Source of the DNA: an uncultured Roseburia sp. | Lineage (GTDB): Bacteria > Bacillota > Clostridia > Lachnospirales > Lachnospiraceae | Direction: 5' to 3' | Length of the DNA stretch: 64,000 bases | Assembly (NCBI GenBank): GCA_934309475.1 | Contig: CAKRDK010000002.1 | Coordinates: 1-64,000, forward strand | Shown: positions 8,697 to 18,108 of the stretch, piece by piece | Numbering within the stretch: position 1 is the first letter of the stretch | How the letters are laid out: each line of letters starts with the position of its first letter | Translations under genes and position numbers: made by a program | Notes under the pieces: generated by a model | Seen by the model: the letters and a program-made list of their open reading frames with translations, nothing else | Databases searched by the model: none | What the model was told of the DNA's origin: nothing

Positions 8697-9665
8697 CTAC
8701 TCTGCAAGTGCCTCTTCTAATACACTTTTCAGTGTTGCTGCAGACTCTCTTAATTTCGTCTCTTCCTCTTCATTTAAGGAAATTGGAACAATTGACTCCA
8801 CACCATGTGCACCAATGACAGCCGGCATAGATAACATGACGTCTGTGATACCATGCTGTCCATGCATCATATTCGATACCGGAAGCACTGACTTCTCATC
8901 GCGCACAATTGCCTCACAGATTCTTCTGACTGCCATTGCAACGCCGTAGTAAGTTGCTTTTTTCTTCGCAATAATCTCATAGGCACTGTTTTTCACTGCC
9001 TCGGAAATCTTCTGGGAGTTCTCGTCATGGTTGTAATGTCCACGCATCTCGCAGAATTCATGAACCGGAACACCGGAAACATTCGCACTGCTGAATACGG
9101 CAAGTTCGCTGTCACCGTGCTCTCCTACAATAAATGCATGCACACTTCGGCTGTCCACACCTAAATGCTCTCCCAACTCATATTTAAGTCTTGCCGTATC
9201 CAATACCGTTCCGGAACCAATGACACGGTTCTCCGGGAATCCGGACAGTTTCAAGGCTGTGTAGGTCAGAATATCAACCGGGTTTGAAACAACTAACAGG
9301 ATTCCGGCACATTTTCTTTTTGCAATTTCAGGGATAATCGATTTAAAAATAGATACATTCTTGTGAACCAAGTCCAGACGTGTCTCGCCCGGCTTCTGTC
9401 CGGCACCTGCTGTAATCACAATAATTGCCGCATCCGTAATATCATCATAATCCCCGGCATATATCTTCATAGGTCTTGCAAACGGTACGCCATGGCTGAT
9501 ATCCATCGCCTCCCCGTCTGCTCTCTCTTTATCTGCATCAATCAAAACCATCTCGGAAAATAATCCACTCTGCATCAGGGCAAACGCTGAAGATGAGCCG
9601 ACAAAACCACATCCAATCATTGCTACTTTTCTTAAATTCACATTACCTGTCTCGTTTACTACCAT
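8697..9665 (-). CDS. ldh: L-lactate dehydrogenase
   Basis: 322 residues, full family length. The NAD-binding glycine motif GCGFVGSSSA follows the first strand at about residue 18. The mobile loop GAGQKPGETR carries the substrate arginine, and VGEHGDSE carries the catalytic histidine-aspartate pair. The enzyme interconverts pyruvate and L-lactate with NADH in the cytoplasm, recycling NAD during sugar fermentation. AGGAGG lies 6 bases before ATG. It is a single gene, convergent with the aminotransferase. A malate dehydrogenase is less likely because the substrate loop Gln before K (GQKPGETR) is the lactate type. Confidence 0.93.
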   Translation of the reverse strand: MVVNETGNVNLRKVAMIGCGFVGSSSAFALMQSGLFSEMVLIDADKERADGEAMDISHGVPFARPMKIYAGDYDDITDAAIIVITAGAGQKPGETRLDLVHKNVSIFKSIIPEIAKRKCAGILLVVSNPVDILTYTALKLSGFPENRVIGSGTVLDTARLKYELGEHLGVDSRSVHAFIVGEHGDSELAVFSSANVSGVPVHEFCEMRGHYNHDENSQKISEAVKNSAYEIIAKKKATYYGVAMAVRRICEAIVRDEKSVLPVSNMMHGQHGITDVMLSMPAVIGAHGVESIVPISLNEEEETKLRESAATLKSVLEEALAE

Positions 9666-9762
9666 CTTTTTTCCTCCTGTTTCTCATCTTTTATGTGCTT
9701 ATTATAACCCATTTTCTGACCAAAATCCGTCACATTTGGTACAAAGAGAATTTTTCTCAAAA

Positions 9763-10662
9763 CTATTTCTGCGGGGGAACAATTCCTTTTTCCATCAGAA
9801 AATCCCGCCAGATTCCGTATTTTGAACCGTACAGATGCAGATTATCAAACGTCAGGTCTGCACGCAAATCACCGTTCTCATCACAGACAACTTCATTGAC
9901 ATCGATGTAAAAAATCTTACGGTTGTCTGCTAATGCAGCAATTCTCGCATTCCGCTCATTGATTCCCTGGTTGTTAAAAATCGGGTCCGTATTCGAGCGT
10001 TCCGCCGCCACACGCATGATGCCCTGCACAAAAATAACGGCATCCGGCTGCAATTCGCGGAACTTCTCTACCGTTTCCTGATACTCCTCCATGAAGCCAT
10101 CCACGGTTCCCCGTCCCATCTCATTAATTCCAATCTGGAAATAAATTTTTCCGAATTTGCGGGCTTTTAGTGCTTCCTCAAGCGTTACCTTTCTGCCATC
10201 CAACTCGCAAAACTCGTCCGTCCACAAATCATAGATGTTCATGCCAATCGTGGCATAGAACGTGGCATTATTCAAATCGCCATAATCGTGAAGTCCCACC
10301 GTTCTGGAATCGCCGATAAAAACGGCATCATCAAAATATGATTCATCTACCTTTGTAAATTCAAGTATTGGTGCCTCTTCCTCCGTCTCCGGAACCACAA
10401 GTGTCTCCATCTCCGTATCTTCTACCTGCTCCGGTGCCTTCGGAGGCTCCATTTTCTCCGGCTTCTTTGCAATCCACAGATTCCATGGATAAATCTCATC
10501 GTGAAGCCCCTGAAAAACAAGGGAAAAATACGGTGTTTTCCACGCATTTACACTATATTCCTGATAGATGCTGTCTTTTCCCGCATAGCCTAAGCCGGAA
10601 AGAACAAGCCAGCCAATCAGTATAATTCCAATCAAACGACACTTTTTGAAATACTTTTTCAT
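9763..10662 (-). CDS. Membrane-anchored SGNH hydrolase-like protein, partner of MBOAT
   Basis: 299 residues. One N-terminal membrane segment (about 10-28) is followed by an acidic, proline-rich stalk (about 70-100) and an extracytoplasmic SGNH domain. Block I is FIGDSRTVGL (nucleophile Ser near 118), the Asn block is QIGINEMGRG, and block V is FDNLHLYG with the DxxH pair. The MBOAT gene lies 25 bases upstream. In Gram-positive and alginate-type systems an MBOAT protein carries acyl groups across the membrane and an SGNH protein passes them to a polymer. I infer O-acetylation of a cell surface glycan; the polymer is unknown. Confidence 0.82.
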   Translation of the reverse strand: MKKYFKKCRLIGIILIGWLVLSGLGYAGKDSIYQEYSVNAWKTPYFSLVFQGLHDEIYPWNLWIAKKPEKMEPPKAPEQVEDTEMETLVVPETEEEAPILEFTKVDESYFDDAVFIGDSRTVGLHDYGDLNNATFYATIGMNIYDLWTDEFCELDGRKVTLEEALKARKFGKIYFQIGINEMGRGTVDGFMEEYQETVEKFRELQPDAVIFVQGIMRVAAERSNTDPIFNNQGINERNARIAALADNRKIFYIDVNEVVCDENGDLRADLTFDNLHLYGSKYGIWRDFLMEKGIVPPQK

Positions 10663-10687
10663 AAACCCTGTTCCTCTGTTCTAAAAC

Positions 10688-12091
10688 TTAAAAATTGAAA
10701 TACATAAACGGGTTATTCGCGGAAATTGATAAATAATAAAGACTTATCAACAAAATAACGACCGTCACTGCAATTCCCAATGGTTTCTTGCGGATTACCT
10801 TATAGTATGCCGTTGGAAATGGTGTCGAGAAAAAGACTGCAATCAAAAACAATCCCCAATAATCCTTCAGATATTTCAGATAATCCAAATGGTTGATTGT
10901 GATAGACGTCTTCGCGAAAAACGGAAACATTCTTCCCAGATAAGTGCCAAGCTGTCCGATATCCCCGATTGCAAAAATCACCCAGCTCACCGGAATCAAT
11001 ATCAACATATAGATTCTCGACAGCACACGGCTCTTTTCAAGGTGCTTTAACAACAGAAGCTTCTCCAAAATCATAAAGCTAAATAAAAGCACACCCCAAA
11101 GCATAAAGTTCCAGCCTGCGCCATGCCAGATTGCCGTCAGCATCCAGACAACCACAATGTTTACAAGCATTCTGCCCTTGCCGACACGGTTGCCACCCAA
11201 AGGAATATAGACATACTCACGGAACCAGCGTCCCAATGAAATATGCCATCTCCGCCAGAACTCGGTCAGGGATTTTGAGATATAAGGATGGTCAAAGTTC
11301 ACCGGAATCTCAAATCCAAGCATTTTTCCAAGTCCGATTGCCATCATCGAATATCCCGAAAAATCAAAGTACAACTGTAGCGAGTATGCAAATGCGCCCA
11401 TCCATGCAAGTGGTGTGGAAATACTTTCAAAACCAATCATCTGGATGCTGCTCCACAGTGATCCAATCCGCTCTGCCACGATTACTTTTGCACCCAATCC
11501 GATGACAAGCCATTTTGCGCCCTCTTCTAAATCCTCCGCTGTCACCGTCCGCTCACAAATTGAACTGCGCATCTGTTCATATGGAACAATCGGTCCTGCC
11601 GTCAGCTTTGGAAACATCGTCAGATACGTTCCCAGACGAATCAAAGAGGTCTCCGTTTTGATTTTCCCGCGGTAGACATCCACAACATATCCGACAATCT
11701 GGAATGTGTAAAAGCTGATTCCAAGCGGAAGTGTCAGTTCCGGAACCGGAAGAAGTGCCGCATTTCCGGTGATTTTTCCAAACAGCAGGTTTAAATTCTC
11801 CGCCACAAATCCACTGTATTTAAAGAAAAATAACATGCCAAAATCAAAGATAAGTGCAATCGCAAGGCGAAGCTTCTTCCTCGCACCCTCGCGGTTCATT
11901 CCCCGCGCCACTGCATAATTTATCACAACAGACGCCAGCAAAAGAGGGAGCGAAGCCGGCTGCCCTACGGTGTAGAATACAATACTCCCCAAAAGTAACG
12001 TGACGTTCCGCCATTTCGCCGGTGTCACATAATATACGAACAAAAAAATCGGTAAGAACCGAAATAAAAACTCTAAACTGCTAAATACCAT
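10688..12091 (-). CDS. MBOAT family O-acyltransferase (AlgI/DltB-like)
   Basis: 467 residues with about 10-12 hydrophobic segments, typical for MBOAT proteins. The two conserved histidine regions are present: EFWRRWHISLGRWFREYVYIPLGGNRVG and AIWHGAGWNFMLWG; the second His is the catalytic one in the family. The enzyme sits in the cytoplasmic membrane and passes acetyl or another acyl group from a cytoplasmic donor to the outside. It lies 25 bases before the SGNH gene, forming a two-gene acylation unit. No dltA, dltC or alginate genes are nearby, so D-alanylation is unlikely and acetylation of a surface polysaccharide is the better guess. Confidence 0.88.
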   Translation of the reverse strand: MVFSSLEFLFRFLPIFLFVYYVTPAKWRNVTLLLGSIVFYTVGQPASLPLLLASVVINYAVARGMNREGARKKLRLAIALIFDFGMLFFFKYSGFVAENLNLLFGKITGNAALLPVPELTLPLGISFYTFQIVGYVVDVYRGKIKTETSLIRLGTYLTMFPKLTAGPIVPYEQMRSSICERTVTAEDLEEGAKWLVIGLGAKVIVAERIGSLWSSIQMIGFESISTPLAWMGAFAYSLQLYFDFSGYSMMAIGLGKMLGFEIPVNFDHPYISKSLTEFWRRWHISLGRWFREYVYIPLGGNRVGKGRMLVNIVVVWMLTAIWHGAGWNFMLWGVLLFSFMILEKLLLLKHLEKSRVLSRIYMLILIPVSWVIFAIGDIGQLGTYLGRMFPFFAKTSITINHLDYLKYLKDYWGLFLIAVFFSTPFPTAYYKVIRKKPLGIAVTVVILLISLYYLSISANNPFMYFNF

Positions 12092-12248
12092 TTTGTCTCT
12101 TTTCTAATCTCATGTTTCAGGATGAGATACCTGCTTTTTTTGACTGGTCAAATTTTGTCGTTTTTTGAACCAAAATCATTATAGTCAAATTTTTTTTGTA
12201 TTTCTACATTTATGACTAAATTGTATTAAAAATGTTATATTTCCGTAA

Positions 12249-13562
12249 CTATTTCTGCCTGTAAAGTGCTTCAATCTCCCCGATAAAGTACAGGGAGCCG
12301 AATGCAATCGTTTTTCCTCCCTTCTCTAATTCCAACGCAGCAAAATCTTCACAGTTTGCGGCCGGTACTCCCTTCGCCCGGATAAATTCTGCCAGTTTTT
12401 CTCCCTGAAGTGCACGGCTGCTCTCCGCCGTCACCGTCACAAAATCAATCGCGAGCGGAAGCAGGCAGGCAATCATCTTATCGTAATCTTTATCTGCCAT
12501 CACCGCCATTACAAAATGAAATTTTTCACCCGGAAACAAAGCTTTCAAGCTCTCACACAGTGCCGTCACCCCATGACTATTATGTGCACCGTCTACCATA
12601 AAAAACGGATCCGTCGACAGAATTTCCATTCTGCCCATCCATCTTGCCGCCGCAAGTCCCTTTTTCACATAACACTCCACTTCTGCACTGCTCCTATCCG
12701 GTTTTTCGTTGTGTAAAAAGGACTCCGCTGCCACAATGGCTGCTGCTGCATTTTCATACTGATGCACTCCTATTATATGCATGTACAAAGGCAAATAACC
12801 CAAAAAAGAAAAAGTTTGTCCTGCCGGTGTCATTTCTTTTTGTGTCATCCATTCCTTTTTCACAAAGCAAAAAGTGCCCTGTTTCATTGCACGATTATTT
12901 TTTGTTAGCATCACCTCATGCAGGCCGGCTTCCACCGCTTTTTTTCGCAGTACCTCTTCCGCTTCCGGCTCCTGTTCTTCCATAATTAATGTAGTTCCTT
13001 TTTTGATAATTCCGGCTTTTTCACCCGCAATTTCTGCTAAGGTATTCCCCAGAATCGCCATGTGGTCATAACCGATTTTCGTAACGACCGTTGCTGTCGG
13101 AACTCCCAGCGCATTCGTCGAATCGTAGGTTCCGCCGAGTCCGGTCTCCATAATCATGACATCACACTTTTGTTCTTTAAAATAAAGCACCGCCATGACC
13201 ATGCAGTAATCGAACATGGTAGGCTGTACCGCAAAATCTTTTTCCAGCAGAAAATTTCCAAGACGGGCACAGTCCTCTTTGGGTATCATCTCGCCATCCA
13301 CCTGAATCCTCTCCCTGAAATCAATCAGATGCGGTGAGGTAAACAGACCAACCTTTAATCCCGCCTCCCGTAAAATTGTACACAAAAAAGCAGAGACGGA
13401 GCCTTTTCCATTCGTCCCTGCTATATGAATCAAATTCATTCCCGCCTGCGGATTGTCCAAATCAGCCAGCATTTTGCGGCTGACGTCCACTCCTTTTGCG
13501 TTTCCGAATCTTCTGATATTCTCAATTGTCTCTCTTACTTTCTCATATGATAATCTATGCAT
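12249..13562 (-). CDS. folC: Folylpolyglutamate synthase / dihydrofolate synthase
   Basis: 437 residues. The ATP loop HIAGTNGKGSVSAFL is near residue 46, with the Mur-ligase type middle motif IMETGLGGTYDSTNAL near 140 and a C-terminal domain containing FMVDGAHNSHG. The enzyme adds glutamate to dihydropteroate or folates in the cytoplasm, so that the cofactor is retained. It begins 5 bases after the DegV gene on the same strand and has a weak ribosome site, which suggests translational coupling. Whether it has both activities cannot be decided, as no other folate genes are in the window. Confidence 0.92.
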   Translation of the reverse strand: MHRLSYEKVRETIENIRRFGNAKGVDVSRKMLADLDNPQAGMNLIHIAGTNGKGSVSAFLCTILREAGLKVGLFTSPHLIDFRERIQVDGEMIPKEDCARLGNFLLEKDFAVQPTMFDYCMVMAVLYFKEQKCDVMIMETGLGGTYDSTNALGVPTATVVTKIGYDHMAILGNTLAEIAGEKAGIIKKGTTLIMEEQEPEAEEVLRKKAVEAGLHEVMLTKNNRAMKQGTFCFVKKEWMTQKEMTPAGQTFSFLGYLPLYMHIIGVHQYENAAAAIVAAESFLHNEKPDRSSAEVECYVKKGLAAARWMGRMEILSTDPFFMVDGAHNSHGVTALCESLKALFPGEKFHFVMAVMADKDYDKMIACLLPLAIDFVTVTAESSRALQGEKLAEFIRAKGVPAANCEDFAALELEKGGKTIAFGSLYFIGEIEALYRQK

Positions 13563-13567
13563 TCTGA

Positions 13568-14404
13568 CTATACTGCCATAATCACGCCGCCATCATTTGC
13601 GTACATACTGCTGACACCAGCGGTATCCACAATAATGATTTTCTGGAACGTTACAAGCTTCTCGATTTTCTCCTTGACGCTCTTTGCACGTTCCGGGCAG
13701 TTGCAGTGTGCAATGGCAAGAATACGGTTCTCGCAGTCTTTCGTCCTTGATATCATATTCTCAGTCATCTTCTCCAACGCCTTATTCATTCCTCTTGCCT
13801 GCGCGAGCTGACAGATTGTACCCTCCTTTGTTGACCCCATAACTGGTTTAATATTAAGTGTATTTGCAATCATTGCCTTTAAATTGCTTAATCTTCCATT
13901 CTTGCGAAGTGTCTCTAACGTCTCTAATACAAAGTAGGTATTCATTTCCTCGATGTATGTATCCACCGTCTCTACGACCTCTTCAAACGTCTTTCCTGCT
14001 TCCTCGCATTCCTGAATCTTTAATCCAATCAGTGTCTCCCCGATGGAGGCTGATTTCGAATTAAAAATGTGAATCTTCTTCTGTACGTTTCCCTCTTCAA
14101 ACAGATTTTTTCCTAAAACTGCACTGTTATAGGAACCGCTTAACTGACTTGATAATGTCACAATGTAAACATGTTCTTCTTCTCCCTCACAGGATAACAT
14201 ATAGCGCTCCGGCGATGGGCAGGATGACTTTGGTCCCTTCGAACTCTCTTTTACTCTTCTTAAGAAATCCTTCTGGTCAAATGTCTCATCATCTACAATC
14301 CGACAGCCTTCTACCTCTAATTCAAGTGGCACGGACTCAAAATGTCCGTCCTGTTTCATCTCTTCCGTCAGTTCTCCACAGCTGTCAATTACTATCTTAT
14401 ACAT
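13568..14404 (-). CDS. DegV family fatty acid-binding protein (first of two)
   Basis: 279 residues starting MYKIVIDSCGELTEEMK. GGAGG 7 bases upstream selects ATG at 14404 over an in-frame start 15 codons earlier. The opening VIDSCGEL, the TLSSQLSGSYNSA loop near 95 (which binds the fatty acid carboxylate) and the RKNGRLSNLKAM segment are diagnostic for DegV/FakB. Members bind a long-chain fatty acid and, where a FakA kinase exists, present it for phosphorylation. No kinase gene is in this window. A 15-bp palindrome lies in its probable promoter. A second DegV paralog lies at 42.3 kb. Confidence 0.88.
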   Translation of the reverse strand: MYKIVIDSCGELTEEMKQDGHFESVPLELEVEGCRIVDDETFDQKDFLRRVKESSKGPKSSCPSPERYMLSCEGEEEHVYIVTLSSQLSGSYNSAVLGKNLFEEGNVQKKIHIFNSKSASIGETLIGLKIQECEEAGKTFEEVVETVDTYIEEMNTYFVLETLETLRKNGRLSNLKAMIANTLNIKPVMGSTKEGTICQLAQARGMNKALEKMTENMISRTKDCENRILAIAHCNCPERAKSVKEKIEKLVTFQKIIIVDTAGVSSMYANDGGVIMAV

Positions 14405-14516
14405 TTCTTTTCCTCCATCTTTCCAAAGCAGGTCTCTCCTGCATCCCACTCATTCTATGATAAGTTTTCCAAAAACTTTTTTCGCAATATTTTCTTCCAC
14501 GTGATGTGGTTTTTAA

Positions 14517-14531
14517 TACTACATGATAGTA
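14517..14531. promoter_or_regulatory. Palindrome upstream of the first degV (candidate operator)
   Basis: TACTA-CATGA-TAGTA is a perfect inverted repeat about 110 bases upstream of the DegV start, in an otherwise AT-rich gap. It could be a repressor site overlapping a promoter. It is not the FapR consensus, in which the half-sites have the opposite order. Confidence 0.35.
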
Positions 14532-14591
14532 CCATAAAAACCTTACTTTGGAAAGAGGATTTTTCTTTTTTTTAGAAAGTTTTTTAATTAT

Positions 14592-15881
14592 TTATAAAGA
14601 AAAGAACTCTGTTACACAATCTTTTAACGCTTCCATATCGCTGCTTCCCATCAGTTCTCTTGCGGAATGCATAGCGAGAAGCGGGATTCCGATGTCAACT
14701 GTCTTAACCGGAAGAAGGGATGCCGCAATCGCTCCTAAAGTTCCGCCGCCTGCCATATCGGAACGGTTGACGAATTTCTGGTACGGAATCTTCTTACCGT
14801 CGCAAATCTGCTGCACAATCGATACCGATTCGCAATCTGTCGCATAGGACTGGGAGCATGCCTCTTTGATACAAAAGCCCTTGCCTAATACCGGTTTGTT
14901 GGTAATATCCATTTTGCCCGGCTGATTTGGATGGAGCGCATGTGCAACGTCCACGGAGAGCATCATGCTCTGGTATAAATCTGCATCTAAGGTATCCTCT
15001 CTTCCCATCTCACGTAAAATGCGCTCTAACATGCTGCGGAAAAACAAAGAACCTGCTCCCTGCTTTGTACGGCTTCCGATTTCCTCATGGTCAAACAGTG
15101 CAATGACATTCATGCCGCTCTTTCTGTCTGCGTCAATGATGGCAGACACAAGACCTGATACAGAAGTCAGATTGTCCAGACGCGGGCTTGAAATAAAGTC
15201 GTCTGCAACCCCGACATACGCCGGTCCTTCCGTGCAGAATACGCTCAGTTCGAAATCTAAAATATCTTCTTTTGCAACGTTTAATTCCTCTGCCAAAAAG
15301 CTTAAGAAATAATCTGCCGTCTTTTTCTCTTCCGGAATCATTCCTAAAATCGGAAGCATATCCACCTGACGGTTTAATTTAACTCCGTCATTCACCTCCC
15401 TGTTCATATGAATGGCAAGGTTTGGAATCGTAAGCAGTACCTTCTTGGAACGATACAGGCGAAGCTCCGGCTCAAACGGATTGCTGCTTCTGACTGCGAC
15501 ACGTCCTGCGATACCAAGCGGACGGTCTAACCATGTATTTAAAATCGGACCTCCATACACTTCCACATTCACCTGTGCATATGCATTCAGCACAACGTCT
15601 GCGCTCGGTTTGATGCGAAGGCATGGATAGTCCGTGTGCGCTGCCGCAATACGGATAGCCGGCTTTCCTGACTCTTTCATGCTCTCCGGTGCCTGAAATG
15701 CAAAAAGAGAGGTTCCGTGGTGATTGATGTAATATTTTTTTCCACCTTCTAAGTTCCATTTCTTCTCGTAGTCAAGTTCTTCAAATCCTGCATGCTTCAA
15801 TCTATTGACACAGTGTTCTACTGTATGATATGGCGTTACGCCGCCTTCTAATAACGCAAATAATGTTTCCTGTTCTGTCAT
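14592..15881 (-). CDS. M18 family zinc aminopeptidase
   Basis: 429 residues, full length for the family. Zinc ligands lie in AAHTDYPCLRIK (His), the SPRLDNLTS region (bridging Asp), ALFDHEEIGSRTKQGAGS (Glu pair), DVAHALHPNQ, and the late AGGGTLGAI plus AMHSARELMG. These cytoplasmic tetrahedral enzymes remove N-terminal residues, commonly acidic ones, from peptides. The start has AAAGGAG about 12 bases upstream. It stands as a single gene. Substrate preference is family knowledge and not readable here. Confidence 0.92.
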   Translation of the reverse strand: MTEQETLFALLEGGVTPYHTVEHCVNRLKHAGFEELDYEKKWNLEGGKKYYINHHGTSLFAFQAPESMKESGKPAIRIAAAHTDYPCLRIKPSADVVLNAYAQVNVEVYGGPILNTWLDRPLGIAGRVAVRSSNPFEPELRLYRSKKVLLTIPNLAIHMNREVNDGVKLNRQVDMLPILGMIPEEKKTADYFLSFLAEELNVAKEDILDFELSVFCTEGPAYVGVADDFISSPRLDNLTSVSGLVSAIIDADRKSGMNVIALFDHEEIGSRTKQGAGSLFFRSMLERILREMGREDTLDADLYQSMMLSVDVAHALHPNQPGKMDITNKPVLGKGFCIKEACSQSYATDCESVSIVQQICDGKKIPYQKFVNRSDMAGGGTLGAIAASLLPVKTVDIGIPLLAMHSARELMGSSDMEALKDCVTEFFSL

Positions 15882-16058
15882 TTTCTCTCGTGCTCCTTTT
15901 TTTGTTTTTTACGCTGATTTTCGTATGTATGAAGCATAGCACGAACTCCTTTCGATTGCAATATCAAAGGGCTTCCTGCACGCTTCCCATTTTCTTTCCC
16001 TCCACAATATGTTATAATGCGTTATGTCATTATATTTTAACTTTAGAAGGGGTTTTAT

Positions 16059-16562
16059 ATGGTAGCTTTATCCATTGTTGATATCAAAGATTTTATGAAC
16101 AAACTTCTGCGTTCCGAAGTGTTTGACCACTTCCTGCTGCAGGAGGCTTCCATCTCAGGACACATTTCCTATGTGTTAGATGGTCACTTAAATATGAATT
16201 TTTATGCAAAAAATGAATTGGAGGAGCTCGGGCTTTCCGGACTCACTTTCACACCTTTTTCGCTCGTGCGCAGCCATTGCTACGACCTCATCAAAGGAAA
16301 GCGTACACCGTCTTCTTTTAAGTTCGTTTTCCTGCTCTCACCGGAGAACCTTGAACGCACGCTAACAAAGTCAGGAAGCGGTCTGACACCTGCTGACATC
16401 ACCGCCTGCTACTTAAATCTGAAGTACCAGAACCAGCAGTTGGTTGTGACTACCGGTGTGTCATATCGCACCTTTGTCCTAGATAAAAGTTTCGAATTTG
16501 AGTGGGATTCTCTCATCAAAAAGTTTTTGAAAAATAATCTCATTAGTTTTGAAGAACTTTAA
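16059..16562 (+). CDS. DUF5721 family protein
   Basis: 167 residues, cytoplasmic, without membrane segments. The sequence (MVALSIVDIKDFMNKLL, later SGHISYVLDGHLNMNFY and a C-terminal SLIKKFLKNN) matches a family confined, as far as I recall, to Lachnospiraceae and relatives, with no known function. GAAGGGG 8 bases upstream supports the start. It precedes the cold shock gene by about 85 bases on the same strand, but a separate promoter for the latter is likely. No catalytic residues can be proposed. Confidence 0.75.
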   Translation: MVALSIVDIKDFMNKLLRSEVFDHFLLQEASISGHISYVLDGHLNMNFYAKNELEELGLSGLTFTPFSLVRSHCYDLIKGKRTPSSFKFVFLLSPENLERTLTKSGSGLTPADITACYLNLKYQNQQLVVTTGVSYRTFVLDKSFEFEWDSLIKKFLKNNLISFEEL

Positions 16563-16571
16563 TATATTTTC

Positions 16572-16600
16572 TTTACTTTTGTATATTGTTATGCTATCCT
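16572..16600 (+). promoter_or_regulatory. Probable promoter of the cold shock gene
   Basis: TTTACT (16572-16577), 17-base spacer, TATCCT (16595-16600), followed by a leader of about 40 bases to the ATG. Cold shock mRNAs usually have structured leaders; this one is short. Confidence 0.4.
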
Positions 16601-16648
16601 TGATTTGTGTCATGAATGAGACATATATTTTTTTTCGGAGGTACTGAC

Positions 16649-16852
16649 ATGAACAAGGGTACAGTAAAATGGTTTAACAACCAAAAAGGTTACGGATTCA
16701 TCTCTGACGAAGCAGGCAACGATGTATTCGTACACTACTCAGGTCTTGCTATGGAAGGATTCAAATCCTTAGAGGAAGGCGCTTCAGTAGAATTTGATGT
16801 TGTAGAAGGAGCAAAAGGTCCTCAGGCAACAAACGTAACAGTTGTAAGATAA
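16649..16852 (+). CDS. csp: Cold shock protein (CspA family)
   Basis: 67 residues. Both RNA-binding motifs are present: KGYGFIS (RNP1, residues 14-20) and DVFVHYSGL (RNP2-type, from 26). The start [12 protein letters not shown] has CGGAGG 9 bases upstream. Members bind single-stranded RNA and act as RNA chaperones during cold or growth transitions. The protein is full length and a hairpin with a T tract follows at about 16860-16903 (GGTACG...ATGTACC). Confidence 0.97.
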   Translation: MNKGTVKWFNNQKGYGFISDEAGNDVFVHYSGLAMEGFKSLEEGASVEFDVVEGAKGPQATNVTVVR

Positions 16853-16963
16853 TTAGAACTGGTACGCTCTTTAATTCGGTAGTTTTATGTACCTTTTTCT
16901 TTTAGAATAGAAGTTATTTTTATTGCGGGGAATAAGATATTGTAAACAATGTATTAAAGAAAG

Positions 16964-16998
16964 AAGAGTGTCACGGCTTACGCCGGACACTCTTTTTT
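16964..16998. terminator. Terminator between csp and 2-hydroxyacid dehydrogenase
   Basis: AGAGTGTC-CGGCTTACGCCG-GACACTCT with A-rich left side and TTTTTT right side; perfect stem usable in both directions by the two convergent genes. Confidence 0.85.
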
Positions 16999-17004
16999 AC
17001 GTTC

Positions 17005-17985
17005 CTAACAAATCATATTCGGATTGTCTTCTTTCTTCATGCAGCGCACGATATTGCAGACACCTCCGGTTGCCATGCTCTTTACTGCTTCCTTGGTATA
17101 AAATGCCATGTGCTGGGTCATGGTAACGTTCGGGAACTGTCTGATATATGCCATATTCTGGTTTGCAATGATATCACTTCTGCGGTCTCTGTGATAGATG
17201 CCCTCTTCGTCTTCAATGACATCAAGTCCTAATGCACCGATTTTTTCCGATTCAATTCCCTTGATGACATCTTTTAAGCACATCAATTCCCCGCGGGCAC
17301 AGTTAATCAAAACAACACCCTTTTTCATTTTTGCAATGGATTCCTCATGAATCATGTATCTCGTCTGCGTTGCAAGCGGAACATGAAGCGAAATCAAATC
17401 GCTCTTTTCATATAATTCTTCTAAGGAACAATAGCGGAACTTCAATCCATCATGCTCTCTTTCGTGGCGGTTGTATGCAAGAATCTCACAGCCGAATCCC
17501 TGCAGCATCTCAATTACCTTCATGCCAATCTTGCCTGTTCCAACGATTCCTATCGTCAGATTACGCATCTCTTTTCCCATAAGACCACTTAAAGAGTAAT
17601 CATTTGCATTTGCACGGTACAACGCCTGTTTGTAATTTCTTAACGACATCAGCATGAGCATAATCGTATACTCTGCCACTCCGTCCGGGTCGTAATAGCC
17701 GTTGCAGACATGGATGCCGTTATCCTTTGCCGCCTTGATGTCAATATGGTCATAACCGATGGTTCTGGTTGCCAACACTTTGACATTTCTTGCCGATAAC
17801 TGCTTCATCATATCTGCGTCCACACAGGTACCGAGAATCGTAATTCCGTCTGCTCCTGCTGCTATCTCAATATTCTCTTCCGAAAGAGGCTCTGCCACCT
17901 GCACCAGTTCCACCTGATGACGCTCTGCCTCTTTTCTCATCTCTTCTCTCTCATCTGCTCTCACTTCGTACGCTACGATTTTCAT
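17005..17985 (-). CDS. D-2-hydroxyacid dehydrogenase (D-lactate dehydrogenase / VanH type)
   Basis: 326 residues. NAD-binding GIVGTGKIGMKVIE follows the linker at about residue 145. The catalytic triad is visible: Arg in INCARGELM (about 235), Glu in DVIEDEEG (about 264) and His in TQHMAFYT (about 296). RTIGYDHIDI is the usual substrate-domain motif of D-lactate dehydrogenases. It reduces a 2-keto acid, most likely pyruvate, to the D-hydroxyacid with NADH. With the L-lactate dehydrogenase at 8.7 kb the strain could make both lactate isomers. No vancomycin resistance ligase is nearby, so fermentation is the likelier role. Confidence 0.88.
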   Translation of the reverse strand: MKIVAYEVRADEREEMRKEAERHQVELVQVAEPLSEENIEIAAGADGITILGTCVDADMMKQLSARNVKVLATRTIGYDHIDIKAAKDNGIHVCNGYYDPDGVAEYTIMLMLMSLRNYKQALYRANANDYSLSGLMGKEMRNLTIGIVGTGKIGMKVIEMLQGFGCEILAYNRHEREHDGLKFRYCSLEELYEKSDLISLHVPLATQTRYMIHEESIAKMKKGVVLINCARGELMCLKDVIKGIESEKIGALGLDVIEDEEGIYHRDRRSDIIANQNMAYIRQFPNVTMTQHMAFYTKEAVKSMATGGVCNIVRCMKKEDNPNMIC

Positions 17986-18108
17986 TGTGCCTGCACCTCA
18001 TCTATCCGTTTTATTTCCCCTATGTTCTGATACATTTCCAACGGTATACTTATCATAATTTTCTTATGTGTGCAAGCCTGTGCTTTAAATCCATGTCACT
18101 TTAAAAGC

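Noticed and set aside
10688-12091. DltB of a D-alanylation operon
   Set aside because: No dltA, dltC or dltD nearby; the partner is a different SGNH type, so generic O-acylation is the safer call.
14511-14535. FapR operator
   Set aside because: Half-sites have the reverse order (TACTA...TAGTA) compared with the FapR consensus.
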